Source: Camellia lanceoleosa
Taxonomy: Eukaryota; Streptophyta; Magnoliopsida; Ericales; Theaceae
Assembly: GCA_025200525.1 (NCBI GenBank)
Contig: CM045761.1
Location: forward strand, 39,130,190 to 39,194,189
Length of the DNA stretch: 64,000 bases
Direction: 5' to 3'
In this document: one piece after another, positions 1 to 11,742 of the stretch
How the letters are laid out: each line of letters begins with the position of its first letter
How positions within the stretch are numbered: position 1 is the stretch's first letter
Position numbers and translations under genes: made by a program
Notes under the pieces: model-generated
Told to the model about the DNA's origin: nothing
Seen by the model: the letters and a program-made list of their open reading frames with translations, nothing else
The model's database searches: none

Positions 1-49
1 AAAAAAAAAAAAAAAACTTTACATATGAAATTACATCAATAAAGTAGAG

Positions 50-1205
50 CACTACAACAAAAAGCGCTTTTGGCGACTAAAACTTCAATTTTCGTCGCTG
101 AAACTAGAAGAAATGGCGACTAAAATGGAATTAGTCGCCAAAATTGATAACTTTTCCCGACTAAAACAGTGTAGTCGCCAAATGTAAGTGTTTTAGCGAC
201 TAAAAGGCAGTTTAGTCGCCGAATGTAGGCTTTTTAGCGACTAAAGGTTGTTTAGTAGCCAAAACTCATAGTTTTTCGCGACTAAAATGATTTAGTAGCC
301 AAATGTGACGGATTTGGCGACTAAATCTGAATTTCATCGCCGATTACAGGTGTTTTGCCGACTAAAAACTGTTTCGTCTCCCAAAGATCAAGAATTGGCG
401 ACTAAAATTTAGTTTCGTCGCCAAAGTAGAGGTTTTGGCGACTAAAATTTAGTTTAGTTGCCAAAAGTGCTATCCTTAGGCGGAATTGAATTCTTTTAGC
501 GACAGAAAACAAATTAGTAGCCAAAAAATGAAGAATTGGCGACTAAAATTCAGATTTAGTCACCGAAAGTACTATCATATTTTTTTTAGTAACTAATTTA
601 TTTTTTACATAAATAATATTAAATAAAAATAATTATTTATATATATATATATAATTTTCTATTAATACCAGTAAAAATAGTATATAAATAATATATGTTG
701 CAATAATAATCATGTGATATGGTAGTGGCGTAGTGGGGGACGAAGTGTTGGTACAGTTCAAGGTGTTGGGACTGGACGCTGGGTTAGGTTCGATACTTGG
801 GAGCAGAGGCAATTCTTTTTTTCTTTTTTTTTGAAAAATGGTTTTGGCGACTAAAGAGTTTAGTCGCCGAAAGGTATGCGTTTTGGCGACGAAAAGTTTA
901 GTCACGGAAAGGTGTAAATAATAAATAAAAAAAAATCACTATTGGCGACTAAAAGTTTAGTCGCTAAATGTAAAGTTTCCAAAAATGGAATTGCATTTGG
1001 CGACAAATTGTTTCGTCGCTGAAGACATATATATTGGCGACTAACAGTTTTTTAGTCGCCAAAGGCATCCGCGACCATATATTGGCGACAAGACGGGTGA
1101 CTAAAATTTTTAGTCGGGAAAAGTGAAATTTCGACATTTGGCGACTAAAATAGGACCTTTGGCGACTAAAAATTTGGTCGCCAAAGGTGTTTTTTTTTTG
1201 TAGCG
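50..1205. mobile_element. Non-autonomous CACTA (En/Spm-type) DNA transposon
   Basis: The left end reads CACTACAACAAAAAGCGC and the right end reads TTTTTTTTTGTAGCG, its inverted counterpart with one change (CACTA to CGCTA). The flanking triplets 47-49 and 1206-1208 are both GAG, the 3-bp target duplication expected of CACTA elements. Both halves are packed with direct and inverted copies of a motif close to TTTGGCGACTAAA / TTTAGTCGCCAAA, roughly 35 in all. They resemble the subterminal repeats that bind the transposase in this superfamily. The centre (about 566-835) is AT-rich and has no plausible gene, so movement would need a transposase supplied from elsewhere. It is inserted in the 3' UTR of LINE-1. 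Confidence 0.88.
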
Positions 1206-1475
1206 GAGGCAAGGGCAGAAAACATCATAGTATAACTTCCTAATCCCAATTGGGTTAGTACCAAGAAGAACACCCAATCATATGCTAGCTCAAGCCAAAA
1301 AAGTTGGTGACAACCAATAGAAAAGGAAAAGAACAAGACAAACAATCACAGTTCTCAACACAATAATACAACAAATTTAGCAAATATCAAAACCAAAGAC
1401 CACCATCGCAAAGATATAAAGACACAGCAGCAGGCACCTCTGAATCTCCTATGTTCCTTCTCTGCAGCATAGCTC

Positions 1476-1661
1476 TCAGATGCACTTTCTCACCTGCTGA
1501 ATGCTTAACACAATTTCATTTATAGAATAGAAACAACCTAGATCATGTGATTTCATCCAAAGGGCCACTCTTACTTTGATTAGGTTACATAATTCTTCTA
1601 GATTTGGTTGAGTATCAGCAAAAGTGCACCTATTTCTATATTTCCACACAGACCAAATCAC
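1476..1661 (-). pseudogene. LINE-1 ORF2 C-terminal fragment
   Basis: A 61-codon minus-strand remnant of the end of a plant L1 ORF2. Its pattern (an SVWKYRNRCTF-like stretch, then LCNLIKVRVALWMK, then a terminal QQVRKC) lines up with the ends of LINE-2 (6413-6787: SIWRQRNETVF, LCELIKIRIALWI, QQVKFCF) and LINE-3 (59929-60192: SIWKLKNDCVF, IIKLINVRIAVWL, NQIRLCI). This is the tail that follows the zinc-binding reverse-transcriptase-associated domain. No catalytic domain remains, so it is not functional. Confidence 0.72.
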
Positions 1662-3296
1662 TGCTATAGGGATAGCTCTCCATACTTGCCTTTCATTCTT
1701 CCTATTTATTTTAGGATTAGAGATGTGAACCTGATAAGTAGGTATCTTTGTGTCTACTTTTTTGGTTTATCTTTTTGTTTTCGGGTTTGGTGGTGTGGAC
1801 TCTCCTTTTTCCTCGCTGCGCCTTTCGGAAAGGGTTTGAAATAAAAGGCCTCACAGTTTGGACTCCCGCGGTTTTGAATCTAGTCTCACAAGTGCAATGT
1901 GAAACTGATAAACACCAAAGAGTCCAAATCCGACAAACCTTTTGGAAAATTGATTTTAAATCAAATAATGCCAAAATTGAACTGTTTTGCCAGATACAGA
2001 GTCGCCACGTAAACATTTTTATTTTAGGGAAATTTAAGAAACCCTGACTCGTGCCAAAGGTCACGTGTCCGTCATCACCAAAGTTGCCTCGACTCGGGAA
2101 CTTGGATACGAAGGGGGAAGGTCATGAATTGAGCACCCCCGCTCGCCCGATCAAAGATCGGCCTCTACTAATCATGATATGATATTTTATAAACATTATG
2201 TGTTCTTGTTCGGGTTATTAAACTAATCTTTACTATGTGACGCACACAAGCAAGTATAGACTAATCGCAAGACTTGGAACAATTCAACTCATGTTTGTTT
2301 GCAAAAAATAGTTTGAATTTGCCACCTCAAGTAGGCTTAAAAATGCGGATTTGCCACCAAACATAGTGAGCTTAAAACATGATTTGCCATTCAACAAGGT
2401 GGGCTTAAAACTCACATTCGTTGAATCATTCCAATTCAAACAACAAGCCTTCATACACAGGCATTCATGCAGTTTAGCATTTAAACACATAGCCTCATGG
2501 CAAGCATACGAAACATGGCAACATGGCAATAACACTCATGCAAGTATGCTAAAGCATAAAACTCACCGAGTACTCCAAGCCAAAACAGAAACTTGTTAGA
2601 AAAATGCATGATTCCTAACTATATTAAATGACTAATGCAACACATGCAATGATGTAACTAAATAGGCTCGGCTACTTAATCATGGTATTTGCAACACTTT
2701 GATAGCATGCTTTGAAACACATATTCAAAGAAGTATTGAATTTTGACAATGCAGTTTGAATGATGTACCGAGCCTCGGTGCATGCAAGACAAATGAATGG
2801 ATGCAAACATGCAAGCCTAAGGTATGCTAATTGAAACATGACCCTAATCTAACCATCAAAAGCGATTAAATAAAAGGGAGAAAGACGTGGGGTTAGAAGA
2901 CATACACACACGCACACACACTTATTACAACATTACGCCCTCATGAAGAAGGGTTTGAATGAATAAGCTAACTAGCTACACTAATTATTACAACAATTGA
3001 AACAAATTAACGAACTTATTCTAAGCTAATTAAATATTACAAATCGAAGTAATTAGCTAAACACTAAGCTAATTAAGTACAAAGCAATTAAACTAATTAA
3101 CTAGCTACCACTAATTAACTAAACAAAGCAACTAAATGGCCTCGGGAAGCGAGGGATGCGTGCATGCTCGCTTCCTTCACCCGAAAAGCCACATTTTACT
3201 GCTGCGAGCCTCTGTTTGCACATTTGAACACCAAAAATTCTGCCAACTTCCAGAATACCTCTGTTCCACCTTACTAATACACTGTGCAATTTTCAT

Positions 3297-3371
3297 TGGT
3301 GGCCGACAGGGGGCCTGTCAGCTACCAATGGTGGCCGGTCGGCTATTGGTGGTGGCCGGTCGGCCACCGAT
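3297..3371. repeat. Palindromic GGCCGACCGGCC-type cluster, copy 1
   Basis: Several short units of the form GGTGGCCGGTCGGCCACC, in direct and inverted order, lie inside the Ogre-like LTR. The unit at about 3353-3370 is nearly its own reverse complement. The same motif recurs at 4921-5012. GC-rich self-complementary DNA of this kind can form hairpins; no function is assigned. Confidence 0.6.
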
Positions 3372-4732
3372 GACATGAACTTCTCTTTTTTCTATAATAG
3401 AGAGCAGACAGAGCAAAATAGTGTATTCTCATAGGTTTGTGTAAACTGTTACACTTCTTATCATCAAACAAGCTCAAAGAAGTGTAACTCTTAGCTCTCA
3501 AACCATCAATCAAGCAATTTCTATGCATGATGGCCAAAGAACCAAGTTTGTACAAGCTTAATGAGTGCAAAACAAGACTCAAAAAACCACCACCCTATCA
3601 TGCATGATCAAGGGTGATAGTGACCAAGGAAAATGGTACATTTCATCACTTTGAGTATGAAATGTCCCATTTTCCTTGTGTTCAAATTAACGTCCGATTC
3701 GAACACATGCAATGTAACACGAAAGATGCTTATCCTGCCTTTTTTACTTGTCCATTTTGTTTACTCATTTTAAATTACCGATTCATTCTTTAATCAATTA
3801 AGTCCAAAGGTGAGTGTCCTCTAATGGAAAGATGGCTCAAACCACAAATTACTTTGGGCATGAAAGAGGCATTACACTGCTGGTAATGAACCCCCTAAGG
3901 GATTAAACCATTAGGTGCAACACCTCAATTTCACACTTAGGCAAATAAGTGGTTTGAAACCACTTTCAAAGCAAAAAAAAGAGGGAAGAATAAAGGGAGG
4001 TTGCAGAGATTTTAAGTGCTGAAATGGAGTGCAAAACAACACTAAAACATACTTTCAACTCAAAACAATGATGATCAAAGCATTAAAACACTCAGATAGT
4101 GAACGAAATAGTACTACAACTATGCAATACAAGCCTCAACTAAATTAACCAGCCCAAAACAAAGCCAAAATAGGTAAAAAAAGAGACAAAAACATGCTGG
4201 ACTAAAGCTAAGGTAAGCTAGAAAAACATGCTAACTCATGAAGCTAACTAGGCATGCAAATAAGACACAAGGAGAGGAGGCTAACCCCTCCAATTTTGGA
4301 CTTCAAAATAAAGTTTTCACCACTGAAAAACCTCTGACATTCAATGGTTAAAAGGCCCAAAAATTTTGTCTTGAAAGTAATGAAAAGATGGCATAAAAGC
4401 TTAACAAGCTAAAAAGTAAAAGGGGTGGACAACCCCCTAACTCAAAAGAGCTCAAACCACCACTTTTAGGTCTCAAAAACAGAACTTTTTACATGCCAAA
4501 ACCAGCCCCAAGATAGTTTAAAAAGATGGCAAAGCAAGTATTGAAAACAAGTCTAGGCAAGGTAAGTTCTATACCTTTGGAGCACAGCACAAAACAGCCA
4601 CAAATTCAAGCTCCAACCTCCTTATAGAGCTCAATCAAGGTCCCAAGTTATCTCAGCCAAAAGGTGAGAGTGTTTGGTTAAGAGTTGATATGCAAAAGCT
4701 AAGAGAAACTAGGCAAGTGCATGCAAAATAAC

Positions 4733-4758
4733 AAGAGAGAGAGAGAGAGAGAGAGAGA
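4733..4758. repeat. (GA)n microsatellite
   Basis: An uninterrupted run of about 12 GA dinucleotides inside the Ogre-like LTR. Confidence 0.95.
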
Positions 4759-4920
4759 TTTTTGTTCTAAAAATGCTAACCTCCAAAAATGGGGGAGGAC
4801 ACCCCCTATTTATAGAAATCAACCCCTTGAGCTTAGATACATCTTACCATACACGTGTATGAAGATGCAGCTCAGTGTGCAACAGCTAGCACAATTGTCA
4901 ATAAATATCTGGAAAAAGAG

Positions 4921-5012
4921 ACTGGTGGCTGTTGGCCACCATTGGTAGCCGACCGGCCACCACTGGTGGTCGACCGGCACAACCCATGGTCGACAGCCTT
5001 AGGGGGTGGCCG
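4921..5012. repeat. Palindromic GGCCGACCGGCC-type cluster, copy 2
   Basis: Second cluster of the motif seen at 3297-3371, including GTAGCCGACCGGCCACCACT followed by GGTCGACCGGC, near the 3' end of the Ogre-like LTR. The two clusters are inverted relative to each other in part, so they could pair across about 1.6 kb. Confidence 0.6.
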
Positions 5013-5208
5013 ACAGGTCACCAATAGGTCCGCGTGCGCAAGTTTTGGTCCAAAACAAGGTAAATAAAGAACAAGGTTCAAATGCTCAAAGACAAGGCAT
5101 TCCGCCGAGGACTTCGAGCGCTCAAAGCGAACACAAACAAGCACAATCATCGCGTGCGCAAATGATGACGTCTAAATCTTGAGGACGGTCACAAATGGGG
5201 TGTCTACA

Positions 5209-5740
5209 AGTGATCTATTGGTAACTTTTATTTATTTACTTATTATTATAATAGATTGCACTATCAAAGGATTTGTGGCTTCTACATTAGTAGTAGCAAA
5301 AGTGGCTTCTGCAACAACAATGGAGCAGCACGATTGTTGTTGTTGTATTCTATTAATGGAATAACTATGTACTTTTAAGCATTAATTCATCAAAACTAAA
5401 TTGGAAAAATTGTACTTTGGACGGTATACTTATGCAAATTAGCTGAGATTGTATCCTATATGCTATTTTTGCTAAGTTTGGTTGGTTAGAAGTGTGTGAG
5501 ACCCGTGGGATCACCAATCCAATCCCTAGGCCGTGGACTAAAACAAACGTGGCCTAAAAAAAGTGCTTCAATTGATTCCCCTTTAAAGCTAAGTGACATT
5601 TGTTTTTTTTTTTTTTTTAGTTTTTTTTTTATGTTAAAAAAATGTATTGGTATGGCCACCACATGACAACCCTCCTTGAACATGACAGAAACCATGATTT
5701 TAATTCCAAGGAAGCAATACATTTTGTGTCAAGTATAGAA
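5209..5740. other. Non-coding segment; 5400-5740 is dispersed repeat copy A
   Basis: No gene is visible. From about 5400 the sequence (TTGTACTTTGGACGGTATAC, then TAAGTTTGGTTGGTTAGAA) matches 43139-43262. The part at 5510-5740 matches 55366-55548 and 60948-61010. The stretch is therefore one copy of a repeat or duplicated block that also exists, differently interrupted, further along. Homopolymer T runs occur at 5602-5630. Confidence 0.7.
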
Positions 5741-6412
5741 TTTTTTTTTTTTTATTAGTAAAAAGGAACTTTATTGATGAAAGAAGCAAGATACATGCAA
5801 AACTTAACATCAACAAAGCAGGGAAGTGCACTAAGCATCATAGCTAACCTCAACAATCCTAACTAGGTTGACACCTCTAAGAAAGCACAATCATGTGCTA
5901 GCACTTGACCCAAGATTGGTGAGAGACCAATCAAAAGCAGCCAAGGGGAAAGAACAAAAACAAACAACACCAAACATCAGAAACCACTGCGATGTCCTAA
6001 GCTTAATAGAGATACACCAGCCTAAACCCCCCAAAGAAAACATCATTACAAAATTAAAATCTAGAACTGGTCCAATCTAGACCAGAACAAGGCCAATACT
6101 AAGAGCACACCAGATACTGCCACCAAAATGTTATTGCTAGCCTCCAATCCTATACCTTATGAATAACCAAAATTCTTGCTAACTCAGGCAGATGCCCCAT
6201 CTACCCCAGGCCCCTTCTCACCTCTGTTTCCAGATGAACCATACCACAGCCACAGGAATAACTTTCTAGATTATCCATTCCTGTTATACATACCTTACCG
6301 ATGTATGATTTTTGATCAGCCAAAAGAATCCAGAATCACAGCAAAACACAGCAGCAGGCAGGGCATAGCATAAAGGAATCCAGCAAACAAACATGATTAC
6401 ATCCCAACCTCA

Positions 6413-6960
6413 TCAGTGCTTAAAACAGAACTTCACCTGCTGCAGATTATTTACAATATCAGTGACTGAGTAACAAAAAGAAGAGGTAGAGGCTCTGATC
6501 CACAATGCAATCCTTATTTTGATAAGTTCACACAACATTTCCAAATCCAACTGTTTGCCATTAAACACAGTTTCATTTCTTTGCCTCCATATGGACCAGA
6601 GCACGGCCAATGGAATAACCTTCCAAATGACCTTCTCCTTTTTGTTGAATCTGTAACCATTCCACCACTGCAAAAGCCCAGTCACTGACCACGGTAGCAC
6701 CCAAGACATTCCCCACCAATTACTAACATTGGACCAAATCCTCCAACTGAAAGGACAACATAACAACGAATGATTAACAGTTTCCAATTCATTCTTGTAG
6801 AAAATACAGCTAACATTTGAAACATCACTAAGTACTCAAATGCTTTGAAGATAGCATGATGTCTTGATCCTCCCTTTCCATGCTAACCACCTAAAAAATT
6901 GCACCTTTGGTGGAGCCATATTCTTCCAAATGAATTCCCCTAATTTTGCAGTAACTTCAG
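6413..6960 (-). pseudogene. LINE-2 ORF2, C-terminal part (zf-RVT-like region and tail)
   Basis: Minus-strand continuation of ORF2 after the solo LTR. About 6780-6960 encodes a segment of the type 'FIWKNMAPPKVQFFRWLAWKG', the usual lead-in to the zinc-binding RT-associated domain of plant LINEs. 6413-6787 then gives the 'NHSLLCCPFSWRIWSNV' region and the conserved end SIWRQRNETVF ... LCELIKIRIALWI ... QQVKFCF. A stop and frame changes separate the two pieces. The corresponding piece of LINE-3 is at 59593-60192. Confidence 0.75.
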
Positions 6961-7026
6961 ATGGTAATTCATTCCACTTGTAGCAGAGGCCACAGTGAAC
7001 ACACCTGACTTATCAGCATTCTATCT

Positions 7027-7944
7027 TGAAAAACCTAGAAACCCCCTAGATATTGATTTGTGATTATGTATCAATTTTAAGCAGTAAACAGCAATCCCAA
7101 TCAAACAATCAAGACAAATCGACACAACGATTTTACGTGAAAAAACCACAATTGGAGCGCCTTCAATTGTGATAAAAAACCACCGGCCAAAGCCACAAAA
7201 CAATCCACTAAGAAGACATAAAGGAATTACACAAGTGTATTCTCAATTACATAGCGAATCCACGCCCGAATTAAACCGACCCCTATATGCCTCTTCCACC
7301 ACAGTCTTCACCTCGGAATTGTCTTGTCCAACGTTGAATCCATAACGTTGATATTGAATCCACGACGATGAGTCACTCCGGATTCCACCAAAGCTTCAGG
7401 CCCAAATTACACGGAATCCACTGAAGAACAACACTCTCTTTTGTATTGAACGAAACAAATAATCCTTTGATGTATACTTTTCAAACCAGATTTAAACTCA
7501 AACAAACATCAAAGAAACTAGCAAAAAAGGTCCAGATATAAACCCTAATATCCAAGAAGAAGATCTAGAAGCCGTAACCCTAAAAACGGATGAAACCACA
7601 TATTTATAAAAAACTTATCTGCGATCTCCGCTCGAGCGCAAGAATGACTGCTCAAGTGTACTGACGCTCGAGTGCAGGAACTGACGCTTGAGCGCAAAAA
7701 GACAACTTCTTGTACTTTTGCAGACAGTTTAAACTTCTGAAACCAAAGATTCTCCACTCGATCCTCGATATAGTCAGCGAAGTGGCAAACATGAAAGAAT
7801 TAACTTCTTAAACATCTCTGCAAGGTGCAATTCGGGTTAGATTCGCATCTAAAACTCATAGCTTCACTGAAATAAAAAGATCGAATACAATTACAACTGA
7901 AAGAAGTTTTGTCAAACGAGATTACCAAGAATAAAAACCTAACA
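7027..7944 (-). mobile_element. Solo LTR of a Copia-type retrotransposon (copy 1)
   Basis: Minus-strand LTR starting TGTTAGG (at 7944) and ending TTTTTCA (at 7027), 918 bp. It is homologous along its length to the solo LTRs at 58704-59592 and 61957-62866. Flanking pentamers are CATCT (7945-7949) and TATCT (7022-7026), a target duplication with one difference. A TATA box (7608-7603, minus strand) lies exactly 20 bp after a CGCTCGAGCG palindrome (7629-7638). Near the end is the hairpin-like 'CACAATTGAAGGCGCTCCAATTGTG' region common in Copia LTRs (7146-7170). It interrupts LINE-2 ORF2 between the RT and zf-RVT regions. Copia assignment is from LTR style only. Confidence 0.8.
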
Positions 7945-8011
7945 CATCTCAAGCTATCCAACACTCCTTTCCTGAGGGCAGGAGCAGTTTATAACAGCTC
8001 CTTCAACCTCC

Positions 8012-9646
8012 TCAACTCTTCAAATTCCCACTGAAAGAAGGTTTGTCTGAAGTCCAAATCCCACTTTCATTCCCATTTCTCCTGCTATTAACCACTGTCA
8101 CTGATTCACATTGATCAAGGGACACAGAGAATAATCTAGGGAATGCATCTTTTAAGCACCCATTACTAACCCAATTATCCAGCCAGAATTTTGCTTCCCT
8201 CCCATCACCAATGATAAGCTTTGTGTTAGTTTTAAAAAACTCCAGTAGTTCAGGAATATTTCCTCCAACCCCCAATATATCTATCCAAACCATGGATAAC
8301 CTTGTACTTGCAACATGTGCTGGCCACTAACCCCCTCCAGTTTCTGGGTACTTGTTGTAAATTACTTGTTTCCGAAGAGAGCCATTTTCACACCCAAATC
8401 TCCACCACCATTTCAAAAGAAGACAATCATTCTTGAGTTTCACATTTTTAATGCCTAGACCCCCATTACATTTACTTTGAGTTAGTTCCCCCCATTTAAC
8501 CAAATGAATTTTCCTTCTTAATTCATCACCCCTCCAAAAGAAATCTAGACTGAATTTTGTCAATTGCCTTTGCGATCCCTACAGGCGTTCTAAATAGGGA
8601 TAAGTAGAAAACTGGTAGAGATGGTAACACAGACTTAATCATTGTCAACCTACCAGCAAAGGATAAAAATCTTCTTTTCCAAGAAGCCAACTTCGATTTG
8701 AATTTGTTAATAATAGTTTGCGAAGTCTTTCTTCTCCTTGGATTAGCTCCCAAGGGCATACCCAAATACGTCAATGGTAGACAGTGGTGCTGACAGTTCA
8801 AGATGGCAGCAAAATCCTTAATGAGTTCTTCATGAATACAAATTCCACAAATCACACTCTTGTGATAATTTATCTTTAGCCCAGATAATATTTCAAAGCA
8901 TCTCAATATCCTTTTGATATTAAGCACCTCCTCATTTCTTGCCTCACAAAACAATATTGTATCATCTGTGGACTGCAACTGAGTAATGCTAATATCATTA
9001 GAACCAACTGTTGCACCCTTAATCAAACCTATCTGGACTACTCTATTCAGGAGTATGTTTAGACCCTCAAACACAATATTAAAAAGAAAAGGTGAAAGTG
9101 GGTCACCTTGTCTGAGCCCCCTTTGAGGATTGAACTCAAGTATAGGAGAGCCATTTACCAAGATTAGGACTCTGGCTATTGAAACACATTCCTTCATCCA
9201 ATTGATCCATTTTGAGCCAAACCCAAAATTTGAGAGCATAGAGAAAAGAAACTCCCAATTAATTGAATCGTATGCTTTTCAAAATCAAGTTTTAAAACAA
9301 TACCTTGCTTCTGTTTCTTCTTCCAATCATCAACAATCTCATTAGCAACCAAAACACCATCCAAAATGCTTCTTCCCCCTATGAAAGCTGATTGAGTTTC
9401 ACTAATGATTTTGGCCAGTATTGATTGAATCCTCTTGGATAAAACTTTTGAAAACACTTTGTATAGTGAACTTATGAGACTAATAGGCATGTATTCACTG
9501 AGACAAGAGGGATTGTCATTTTTTGGAAGCAAAGCTACAAATGAGCTATTAATACCAAGTACCAACTTAGAATTTATGTGAAACTCTTTCATGAATTGCA
9601 TTACATCCCCTTTGATTGTCTGCCAACACTTTTGAACCATTAACAA
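8012..9646 (-). pseudogene. LINE-2 ORF2, reverse transcriptase domain
   Basis: Minus-strand RT region of a plant L1 ORF2. Recognisable blocks in order: a primer-grip-side start with 'LVLGINSSFVALLPKNDNP' (about 9560), 'GGRSILDGVLVANEIV' (about 9370), 'GLRQGDPLSPFLFN' (about 9115), the active-site region 'STDDTILF' (about 8965, where FADD is usual; both aspartates are kept), and 'LKINYHKS' (about 8870). A frameshift near 9280 separates 'KLDFEK' from the rest, another lies near 8560, and a stop lies just after the 'SGNLKS' end at 8012. The gene is split by the solo LTR at 7027-7944. The protein would have copied LINE RNA at the nicked target; this copy cannot. Confidence 0.85.
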
Positions 9647-10248
9647 ATTGAAGCCATTAGGTCCTGGAGCCTTGTTTCCATCATAGGTTTTGATTGCTGC
9701 AACAACTTCAGATTCTGTGAACTCAGCTTTTAAAGCATCTCTAACCTCATCTCCCCCAATTGATTTAAAAGGACCCGATAAGCTTGGCCTGTTGAACCAT
9801 GATTATGCAAACTGCTTTTGGAAATAAGTCAAGACTTTAACTCTTATTTCAGCAGGGTCTACCTTCAGAACCCCATTGACATCAATTGAATACAATGCAT
9901 TCTTATTCATTCTTGAGGAACCATCACATGAAAAAAATTTGTATTTATGTCCCCTTTTAACACCCAATTAACCCTAGACTTCTGCAACCATAACCATACC
10001 ACCATTTTACTCAATTTTCATGCTTCTCTTTTTGCCTCTCTTGTCCTACTAAGCTCTGAGTCATTTAGTAACCTTTCTTCAGCTACCAAATCCAAAGCAT
10101 GTAATTCCTCCTCCAATTGCTTAAGTTTAAACTCCACATTACCAAATACTTCAAGATTTCATTTTTTGAGTGCTAGTCTAAGTGATTTCAATTTCCTTAT
10201 ACACTTGAATCCAGCCCAACCATCAATATTAGATTTAGCCCACAGTTT

Positions 10249-11033
10249 CTACACAAAAGTTTTGAAATTCGGATGTAGTGTCCAGGCATTTAGAAACCTA
10301 AATGGCTTGGGATCCCAATCCCTCTCATCTTCCATGAGTAACAAAGGGCAATGATTTGAAAACCTTCTTTGGAAACCCCACAGTTTGAAGCTAAATTTAT
10401 GTAACCATTCTGGACTGAGTAAGAATCTATCTAACCTACTCCACTTGACTCCTTTTTGTGAGTTACACCAAGTGAATTTTCTCCCCAACATTGGGATGTC
10501 ACACACTTCCAGGTTATCAATTAACTCATTGAAATCCTTCACACAACTGTTTCTTTGAGAGCATCCCAACCTTTCAGAGAGTTTCATGACTTCATTGAAA
10601 TCACCTCCCAAACACCAAGGTTTTTCCTAAGTTTGCTTTAAATTCTTCAATATTTCCCAAACCCTTCTCCTACTAGCACTATCATTTGGCCCCTAGACAT
10701 TAACAATAACACATTCAAAACTGCAATATAGAGTACCTAATAGAATGATGAAATTCCTATTGTTGTAGCAATCTTGAAGTTGAAAAACTTCTGGATTCCA
10801 GATGCAAAGAAGTCCACCAGCTGCTCCCTCTGAGTCTACAACCATAAATTCTAGTTGTTCACCAGGCCAACATGTTCTAACAAAATCCCCAATGATAATT
10901 GATCTCTTGGTTTCTTGAAATAATGCCATATCCACATTCCTCTTATAAAGTATTTTTTGATTTTTCTTCTTTTAATAGGTTTGCCTAGGCCTCTAATATT
11001 CCAAGATAAGACCTTCATTGAAAACAAATTCAC
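10249..11033 (-). pseudogene. LINE-2 ORF2, apurinic-type endonuclease domain
   Basis: N-terminal EEP-family endonuclease of ORF2. It starts 'MKVLSWNIRGLGKP' (11018), continues after a frameshift with 'FQETKRS' (catalytic-Glu motif LIQETK-type, about 10915), and includes 'GGDFNEV' (10600, the conserved GDFN), 'WSRLDRFL' (10440) and 'SNHCPLLL' (10345, the conserved SDH-type site read as SNH). This domain nicks target DNA to prime reverse transcription. Frameshifts at about 10935 and stops at 10693 and 10620 disable it. The active-site Asp-His pair reads N-H, as it does in many plant copies. Confidence 0.82.
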
Positions 11034-11742
11034 TCACCGAATCACTATGAAGGGCCTTTTAAATTTCCTTACTACCTCTTTTATCCAGCACCTCCTTGTC
11101 ATTTGCTTCCAGCTCCATCAATTTGCTTATCACTTCCTCCCCATTACCTTTGTAATTCATCCTAAGTATCTGCCCAATTTGGAGTGATGCTTTTGCTTCA
11201 TTTAGTAATAACTGTCCACTACCAGATTTGCTTGCCATTGACAGAGAATTGCTGCAGCTACTGATCTAAAAATAGTTCTTTTCTTGAAATTCAAAGAAGA
11301 GCCACCCCAATTTGTAAAGTTCCTTTTCTCTTCCCCTAAAATTTCACAGGCCCTTTAGCTTTCTCCTGTTTGCTTATTTTCCTTTTTTGAGCTGTCATTG
11401 CAGACTTTCTTTTTTGCACTCAGTGATGCACCTTTTCAACTCTTGCATGGGTAGCCTTCCCTCCACTATGTTGTTCACTAGTCTCCTTTAATGGCTGAAC
11501 TTCTAAGGCACTGATCTCAGATGATCCAAGGCCCAAGATATTTCCATACTCTATTGCATTGGCCATAAAAATACCTCTATGTTGAGCCCAGGCCCATTTT
11601 TCTCAGGCCCACTTAGACTCCTCATGAAACCTGGAGTAACCACACCATTCTCCACAATCTGATTGCCTTCATTTTGAATTTGTATAGGTTTTAGCACTGA
11701 TTTGACTATCTTTCCCCCGCATGCTCTCCCACTACCTCCATT

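Larger units (their letters stand above)
1..1740 (-). mobile_element. LINE-1: 3' fragment of an L1-type LINE, split by a CACTA element
   Basis: Minus-strand LINE 3' portion. The A-run at 1-16 followed by a sequence resembling ATCAATAAAG matches, in antisense, the 3' ends of the other two LINEs here (AATAAAG just before the tail at 60902 and, inverted, at 5768). Sequence at 1209-1420 aligns with the 3' UTR of LINE-2 at about 5815-6000. Coding similarity ends near 1710, so the copy is 5'-truncated and most of ORF2 is missing. The true 3' end lies at or before the window edge, so its target-site duplication cannot be seen. The 5' limit is approximate. Confidence 0.75.
1751..5208 (+). mobile_element. 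Long non-coding LTR-like repeat, Ogre/TAT type, probably a solo LTR
   Basis: About 3.4 kb with no believable gene. At 1996-2060 it has the phrase CAGAGTCGCCACG, then a polyadenylation-like stretch, then ACTCGGGAACTTGGATACGA (2092-2111). From general knowledge this combination is characteristic of the very long LTRs of plant Ogre-type Ty3/gypsy elements. The 3' end reads GAGGACGGTCACAAATGGGG then TGTCTACA, also typical. The 5' end is placed at a TGTCTAC (1751). No second LTR, primer site or clear target duplication was found, so the boundaries and solo-LTR status are inference. Confidence 0.42.

Noticed and set aside
1..16. A-run taken as the poly(A) tail of a plus-strand retrotransposon ending at the window start
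   Set aside because: The following bases match the antisense 3' ends of LINE-2 and LINE-3, where a T-run in the sense transcript precedes the tail, so it belongs to the minus-strand LINE-1.
1717..2064. Overlapping open stretches on both strands at the start of the Ogre-like LTR
   Set aside because: They cross the conserved LTR phrase CAGAGTCGCCACG and carry no domain; they are chance reading in non-coding sequence.
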